From Armatimonadota bacterium (GTDB lineage Bacteria; Armatimonadota; Armatimonadia; Armatimonadales; Armatimonadaceae): DNA of 9,404 nucleotides. Location: contig JACMIS010000964.1 of assembly GCA_014381035.1 (NCBI GenBank), positions 1 through 9,404 of the forward strand, in the 5' to 3' direction. The notes beneath the pieces were generated by a model, which was not told the origin of the DNA, searched no databases, and saw only the letters and a program-made list of their open reading frames with translations. Made by a program: the position numbers and the translations under genes. Below, piece after piece: positions 5,922 to 9,404 of this stretch; position 1 is the first letter of the stretch, and every line of letters begins with the position of its first letter.

Positions 5922-7517
5922 TCATAAAGGGACCAGCCGCCGCCAGCCTTTGCGCAGACTGTGCGCGACGACACCCGCCGCATTCAAGCCGGAGGCACCA
6001 AAGACGCCGCCGCCGGGATGCGTGCTCGCGCCGCAGAGAAATAATCCGCCAATCGGCGTCGCGTAGTTCGCGAGCTCGGGCAGGGGGCGGAACGCGAACA
6101 TCTGGTCGAAGCTCATCTCCACATGCATGACGTTTCCCTGAATCAAACCGATGCGGCGTTCGATTTCGAGCGGGGTCTGGATATACCGATTCGTGATCTT
6201 GCCGCGCAGGTTCGGGGCGTAGGAATACAGCGTTTCCAGAACGGAGTCCGCCATTTCGTCCGCACAGTCGTCCCATGGTCGTCCGTCGCGCCGTTTGTAG
6301 GGGAAATATTGCGACCAGAGCGATAACACGTGCTGTCCCGGTGGGGCGAGCGTATCGTCAATCGGGCTGAAGGTCATTGCGAGTACGGGCGGCTTCACGG
6401 ACGGCATTCCGGCGAAATAGTCGGCGTAAGAATCGGCTAAAAACTGCTCCGACGGGCAGAGGAGTTGCATCCCGTGGTGCGTTTTCGTCGCCGCGCCGCC
6501 CCCGCCGTCGCCGTAGTCGGGCAGTTCGGACGACGCGCAGCGCACGGTCGCGCCGAAGCCGTTGCCGATGTTGATATTACCGACCCTTTTGAGCAAATCG
6601 CCGGGCACGTCGTCTGGCCGGAGTAGTTTCGTGAACGTGGTGACGACATGGCAAGCGGCGACCACGGCGTCCGCGCGAATCGTCGCCCCCCCTTCCAGCA
6701 CGACGCCGACTGCCTTTCCGTTCTCGACTAAAATACGCTCCACCGGGGAGTCCAGACAAACATGTCCGCCCGCCGCCGTGAGGGCACCCGCCAGTGCTTT
6801 GGTCAGCATACCGGAACCGCCTTTGGGGTGCGCCGCGCCGGTCTCGTGGATTACGGCGTGCCACGTCGCGAACGGTGCGGAACTCATTTCGGTGGGGGGC
6901 GGTCCCGATTGTGCCGCGAGCCATGCCAAGCCCGCCCGAACATGCGGCGAGGTGAACGTTTCGGCGAGCAGTCGCCCGTAACTCGTGAACGTTTGCCGGA
7001 GCGATTCCTCGGTTCCCGGTGCCGGTCCCTTTGCCATCATCAGGTGTCGTCCGAGGCTCATCATTGTCGGGGGGGCGAGGAACGCCTTGAACGTCCCGTG
7101 CGCAATGGGGGTCCATGCGGCGATGAATTTCCGATAAGCGATGGCGTCTACGGGCGAGACTTCGGCGATGCTCGCGCACGTTTCATCAATGGATTTGTGG
7201 AAGCAGATCACGCGCCCCGAACCATCCGGTAGAGGATACGTCGCCCACGGGTCCATCGGGCAGTAGACCAGTCCGTGTGCCGCGAGGTTCAACTCCTCGA
7301 CGATGCGCGTTTGATGCACCATAATATGTACCGACGACCCGACATCGTATTTGTAGCCGGGGAATATCTCCTCGGTGCAGACCGCGCCGCCGACAATCGG
7401 TCGCCGCTCCAGCACGGCGACCGTATGTCCGGCGCGACGCAGGTAATTCGCGCAGACCAGACCGTTGTGGCCGCCACCGATGATCGCTATATCGACTGCG
7501 GAAGGCACTACTTCCAT
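5922..7517 (-). CDS. FAD-dependent oxidoreductase, phytoene-desaturase/PYROXD2 family
   Basis: This 531-residue flavoprotein is of the CrtI-like/PYROXD2 family (COG1233). At the N-terminus lies the dinucleotide-binding beta-alpha-beta fold: VDIAIIGGGHNGLVCANYL with G14, G16 and G19, ending in the acidic residue E37 (AVLER). Next is the family segment VGGAVCTEEIFPGYKYDVGS. The C-terminal FAD-binding signature GLFLCGASTHPGGGVFGASG begins at about residue 491. Length and both signatures are full, so the gene appears intact. Members act on polyene, isoprenoid or other hydrophobic substrates, and the actual substrate cannot be told; no phytoene synthase is in the window. I chose the ATG at 7517, preceded by GGGGG about 7 nt upstream, over a GTG at 7532 with no such site. 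A 59-codon ORF ends inside its first codons, so translation may be coupled. It is divergent from the LacI-family gene, whose operators lie in the shared upstream region. Confidence 0.9.
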   Translation of the reverse strand: MEVVPSAVDIAIIGGGHNGLVCANYLRRAGHTVAVLERRPIVGGAVCTEEIFPGYKYDVGSSVHIMVHQTRIVEELNLAAHGLVYCPMDPWATYPLPDGSGRVICFHKSIDETCASIAEVSPVDAIAYRKFIAAWTPIAHGTFKAFLAPPTMMSLGRHLMMAKGPAPGTEESLRQTFTSYGRLLAETFTSPHVRAGLAWLAAQSGPPPTEMSSAPFATWHAVIHETGAAHPKGGSGMLTKALAGALTAAGGHVCLDSPVERILVENGKAVGVVLEGGATIRADAVVAACHVVTTFTKLLRPDDVPGDLLKRVGNINIGNGFGATVRCASSELPDYGDGGGGAATKTHHGMQLLCPSEQFLADSYADYFAGMPSVKPPVLAMTFSPIDDTLAPPGQHVLSLWSQYFPYKRRDGRPWDDCADEMADSVLETLYSYAPNLRGKITNRYIQTPLEIERRIGLIQGNVMHVEMSFDQMFAFRPLPELANYATPIGGLFLCGASTHPGGGVFGASGLNAAGVVAHSLRKGWRRLVPL

Positions 7518-7687
7518 TTCGCCAGCCCCCACAAAACCGATGTCTCGGCATCCCGTAATACCAGATAGGACAAATTTCCATCCAGATATATTTCGTGTTC
7601 CTGTCGCGAAAACAATTTACGAGAGAGCCGAAGGGGGACGGAATCGTCATGTCGACGCGCTCCTGGCATCCAATGGACTGAGATCAT
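7508..7687 (-). CDS. possible 59-residue leaderless ORF ahead of the oxidoreductase
   Basis: ATG at 7687 lies exactly 6 nt downstream of TATACT (7699-7694), and the frame runs 59 codons to TAG at 7510-7508. It overlaps the oxidoreductase start at 7517 by 10 nt. The N-terminal half is basic (PGARRHDD, LRLSRKLFSRQ); the C-terminal half reads EIYLDGNLSYLVLRDAETS, a plausible beta-hairpin sequence. I recognise no family. It fills an otherwise empty 170-bp leader, and the overlap suggests translational coupling to the FAD enzyme. It could also be only a chance open frame in a leader. Confidence 0.4.
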   Translation of the reverse strand: MISVHWMPGARRHDDSVPLRLSRKLFSRQEHEIYLDGNLSYLVLRDAETSVLWGLAKWK

Positions 7688-7693
7688 AGGGGC

Positions 7694-7699
7694 AGTATA
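7694..7699 (-). promoter_or_regulatory. -10 box of the small ORF/oxidoreductase transcript
   Basis: TATACT on the - strand (7699-7694) is a strong -10 match. The 6 nt GCCCCT separate it from ATG at 7687, so the transcript would start at or next to the start codon. The -35 region is poor: TTTCGA at 18 bp. Operator-like palindromes of the LacI-family gene start about 70 bp upstream. Confidence 0.5.
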
Positions 7700-7744
7700 G
7701 CGCATGTGACTTCTAAATCGAAACGAGATAGTTCTGTCCGCCTC

Positions 7745-7773
7745 TTGACAGCCAACCTGGCGAGTGGTAATCT
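7745..7773 (+). promoter_or_regulatory. promoter of the LacI-family gene
   Basis: A perfect -35 box TTGACA (7745-7750) is followed after 17 bp by TAATCT (7768-7773). The -10 box is preceded by TGG (7765-7767), an extended -10 element. Transcription should begin near 7780, inside the first operator palindrome, leaving a leader of about 45 nt. A second possible -10 box lies just before the ATG (7813-7818). Confidence 0.7.
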
Positions 7774-7796
7774 ACACGTGTAGCCTCCACGTGTAG
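7772..7796. promoter_or_regulatory. tandem LacI-type operators
   Basis: CTACACGTGTAG (7772-7783) is a perfect 12-bp palindrome with a central CG. CTCCACGTGTAG (7785-7796) repeats it with one mismatch at a 13-bp period. A CG-centred palindrome is typical of LacI-family operators, where the hinge helix inserts at the central CpG. The first site overlaps the -10 box and start point of the regulator's own promoter, so binding would block it. The sites may also affect the divergent oxidoreductase transcript. Confidence 0.75.
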
Positions 7797-7812
7797 GCAA
7801 ATTCAAAGGCGA

Positions 7813-7818
7813 TACAAT
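7813..7818 (+). promoter_or_regulatory. possible second -10 box for the LacI-family gene
   Basis: TACAAT is followed by exactly 6 nt (AGCACC) and then the ATG at 7825. It is identical in sequence and spacing to the box before the DUF2161 gene. No matching -35 box is seen. If used, it would give a leaderless transcript that escapes the upstream operators. Confidence 0.4.
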
Positions 7819-7824
7819 AGCACC

Positions 7825-8823
7825 ATGAGTAGCAACGGATTATCGACCAAACGCCCGACTCGCAATGATGTCGCTCGCTATGCGAATGTTTCGGGCTGGA
7901 CCGTATCCAATGTGTTCAATGGTCGGAGCGATGTCACGATCCGGGAGGATACACGCCAGCGCATCCGGGAGGCGGCAGAGCATCTCGGTTACCGACCAAA
8001 CAGCAATGCCCGCGCCCTCGCCACCGGGCGTACCTGTACGATAGGTTTCTGGATGTGCTTCGACTACTCTCAGTACCGGGCGCATGTGCTACACCGTATG
8101 AACCAACTCATGAAGAGTACGGAGTTCGAACTGGTGGTCCGGGATATTGAGGAAGAGATCACCAAAGACATCCAATCCGCTAAGAATGTTCAGATTCCCG
8201 TGGACGGAATCATCGCCCTCGACACCCCGACGGCAGGTTCTTTACTCAGGTCTTACTTATCCGTTCCGTTTGTGACGATGGGAGCGTTCTGCACGGGAGA
8301 CAATGATTACGTGAAGTCCGATCTTTACTCTGGGGCAGTTGACGCCCTGCGACATCTCGTCGCAACCGGGCGCAGAGAGATCATTTTTTTGGTGCCGGTC
8401 ATAGATAAGTCAGACATGCGCAGTCAGGCGTATGAGCATGTTTTACAGGAGGCGGGATTGAAGTGTCACTACCTGACGACACAAGACCTTTCGCTCTCCT
8501 CCGCGCGGCGAACCGTCCAGGAATTTATTCAGAGCAAACGTGGGGTGGATGCAATCTTCTGCCTTAATGACGACCTGGCTTTCGGAGCGCACCGTGCCCT
8601 GTGCGATTCCGGCGTTCGGATCGGTGAGGATATTTCTTTGGTGGGGTTTGATGGGATTGAGGAAACCGAATATCTTTCCCCGTCCTTAACTACAGTCGTG
8701 CAGCCCTTCGAGCAGATGTGTGAGATTGCATGGCAGTTCTTGCAGAATCGAATCAATGATCCGAGCACTCCGCCTCAGCAGATCATTCTGAAGCCACGGT
8801 TAGTAGTGAGAGGTTCTTCCTGA
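7825..8823 (+). CDS. LacI-family transcriptional regulator
   Basis: This 332-residue regulator has the full LacI/GalR architecture. The N-terminal helix-turn-helix is TRNDVARYANVSGWTVSNVFNG (residues 12-33), followed by REDTRQRIREAAEHLGYRPN and the hinge helix SNARALATGRT, with L65 in the position that normally inserts into the central CpG of the operator. The periplasmic-binding-protein-like effector domain begins with TIGFWM and ends with the usual DISLVGFDGIEETEYLSPSLTTVVQP and dimer region. The recognition-helix residues (GWTVSNV) differ from the common VATVSRV, so its operator should be specific. The effector is probably a small sugar-like molecule, but the ligand is unknown. ATG at 7825 lacks a clear Shine-Dalgarno site. 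Paired palindromes over the promoter imply autoregulation. The divergent neighbour is a FAD oxidoreductase, a possible target; no sugar-utilisation gene is adjacent on the right. Confidence 0.95.
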   Translation: MSSNGLSTKRPTRNDVARYANVSGWTVSNVFNGRSDVTIREDTRQRIREAAEHLGYRPNSNARALATGRTCTIGFWMCFDYSQYRAHVLHRMNQLMKSTEFELVVRDIEEEITKDIQSAKNVQIPVDGIIALDTPTAGSLLRSYLSVPFVTMGAFCTGDNDYVKSDLYSGAVDALRHLVATGRREIIFLVPVIDKSDMRSQAYEHVLQEAGLKCHYLTTQDLSLSSARRTVQEFIQSKRGVDAIFCLNDDLAFGAHRALCDSGVRIGEDISLVGFDGIEETEYLSPSLTTVVQPFEQMCEIAWQFLQNRINDPSTPPQQIILKPRLVVRGSS

Positions 8824-9028
8824 ATCAGGTGTGGGTGGCACATTTTTGCGAGGTTGAGTTTCTATCATTGCTATTTTACAGTTATGTCTATTTGAGGAAC
8901 GGGAATCAGCCTGAGTATTTCGAAAGTGCGCATCTCCGTTTTTCATCGCCCTGGCGTTGGGAAAACGAGCGTACATCCGATTCCACCAGAGAATGGGAGG
9001 GGGTAATGGCGTTGTTATGAAGATACTG

Positions 9029-9079
9029 CCGCATAGAAAACAGAGGCGTCGGGTCGCCCATTCTGGTATCGCTATGCGG
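9029..9079. repeat. 8-bp inverted repeat flanking a 35-bp spacer
   Basis: CCGCATAG (9029-9036) is perfectly inverted as CTATGCGG (9072-9079). Inside lies a smaller GGCG/CGCC hairpin (near 9044-9058). It could be a structured element or a chance match; no coding frame explains it. Confidence 0.5.
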
Positions 9080-9097
9080 ATCACATTTTCTGTCGTT

Positions 9098-9135
9098 AAT
9101 CGTCGCTGATTTTTTTGAAATCATCGCTGATTTTT
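9098..9135. repeat. two-copy direct repeat, 21-bp period
   Basis: AATCGTCGCTGATTTTT (9098-9114) and AATCATCGCTGATTTTT (9119-9135) differ at one base out of 17 and repeat every 21 bp, two DNA turns. The period is also seven codons: in one - strand frame both copies read KISDD. They lie between the KaiC fragment and the gene-free region, upstream of a candidate + strand start codon. Confidence 0.75.
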
Positions 9136-9157
9136 CTAATAACCTTGAGGGAGAGGT

Positions 9158-9404
9158 TTACTTTATGTCGAACAAAAAATCGATCAACCTTATCAACATC
9201 GATTTTACCTCACTCACCGGACCCACTGTTATGAGATTAGTGATAGGGTCGAGAATAACCACCCTGGGTTTAAATTTCTTTATGCGTTTGTAAATTGCTA
9301 CCAGGTGCATTTCCAGTCCATATAAAGTCGGGCGCGAAGCATGCATTTGAAGCAAACCGCTGTCAACATGTTTTTTAAGATCCATGTTGATCGATTTCAT
9401 ATTA
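9158..9404 (-). pseudogene. KaiC-like ATPase fragment, 3'-truncated; 5' part outside window
   Basis: The frame is open from the right edge (NMKSINMDLKKHVDSG) and continues QMHASRPTLYGLEMHLVAI, then the Walker B strand VVILDPITNL, then VSEVKSMLIRLIDFL. This is a clear match to the RecA/KaiC domain of non-cyanobacterial KaiC-like proteins. In the family the sequence goes on after LIDFL to a further strand (ITALFTS-like) and well over 100 more residues. Here it reads only FDIK and stops at 9158-9160, so the C-terminus is lost and ATPase function is doubtful. No other frame downstream continues the homology. The fragment is visibly AT-richer than the rest of the window, suggesting foreign origin. 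The length of the N-terminal part cannot be seen. Confidence 0.75.
9165..9293 (+). pseudogene. possible 5' end of a lost + strand gene
   Basis: ATG at 9165 has a strong ribosome binding site, GGGAGAGG, 8 nt upstream, and a possible promoter before it (TTGAAA 9115-9120, 16 bp, TAATAA 9137-9142). The frame runs 42 codons, but almost all of it is antisense to the conserved KaiC codons, so only the first few codons can be original. This fits a gene whose body was replaced by the KaiC fragment at about 9173. It may equally be chance. Confidence 0.25.

Larger units (their letters stand above)
8824..9157. other. gene-free, partly AT-rich region with short repeats
   Basis: These 334 bp follow the LacI-family stop and have no convincing gene. 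Open frames on both strands here resemble no family. The region contains an 8-bp inverted repeat (9029-9079), a 21-bp-period direct repeat (9098-9135) and what looks like a promoter plus ribosome binding site leading right (9115-9164). CCTGAATCAGG (8819-8829) over the LacI-family stop is palindromic but too weak for a terminator. The mixture suggests a worn junction between pieces of different origin. Confidence 0.5.

Noticed and set aside
8819..8829. CCTGAATCAGG palindrome as terminator of the LacI-family gene
   Set aside because: The arms are 5 bp around a single base, so a hairpin is impossible in RNA, and no T-tract follows.
8800..9124. - strand frames after the LacI-family gene
   Set aside because: No family resemblance and no ribosome binding site; the overlapping frames carry no conserved motif and do not continue KaiC.
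1..9404. CRISPR array, tRNA, rRNA or full transposase
   Set aside because: No regularly spaced repeats, tRNA arms, rRNA segments or transposase-like frames were recognised on either strand.

Overview
The window looks like chromosomal DNA from a GC-rich, free-living bacterium. Several things together suggest Armatimonadota or a neighbouring deep-branching phylum: a nucleoside/BMP-type ABC permease, a LacI-family regulator, a pilin-like protein, a PYROXD2-type oxidoreductase and short -10-to-start-codon spacing. This is inference from gene content only. No rRNA, tRNA, CRISPR array or complete insertion sequence was seen.

Left part (1-2480, + strand). The window opens inside a permease gene of the BMP/simple-sugar uptake family. 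Two tandem 148-residue DUF2262-like paralogues follow closely. Next comes a DUF2161 protein with a PD-(D/E)XK nuclease-type core, apparently started from a GTG codon only 6 nt after its own -10 box. It overlaps by 80 bp the tail of a convergent gene (2401-2949, - strand) for a membrane-anchored pilin-like protein.

Middle-left (2950-3784). A small ribbon-helix-helix (RHH) gene on the - strand has a textbook TTGACA-17-TATATT promoter, a good Shine-Dalgarno site and an inverted-repeat operator over its -10 box. Just past its stop lies a perfect 18-bp inverted repeat. The G-run in its loop is complementary to a C-run immediately beside it.

Middle-right (3785-7687, - strand). A large secreted beta-rich protein of unknown function lies downstream of a CrtI/PYROXD2-like FAD oxidoreductase. 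A possible 59-residue leaderless ORF sits ahead of the oxidoreductase and overlaps its start.

Right part (7688-9404). A LacI-family regulator is transcribed divergently from the oxidoreductase. Its own promoter carries two ACGTGT-centred palindromes, which indicates autoregulation. After it comes about 330 bp without a convincing gene but with short inverted and direct repeats. The window ends in an AT-richer, 3'-truncated KaiC-like fragment (- strand), apparently joined to the translation start of another, lost + strand gene.

The strongest signals for follow-up are the LacI operator pair, the RHH gene with its operator and neighbouring hairpin, the repeated -10/N6/start-codon arrangement, and the broken kaiC junction.
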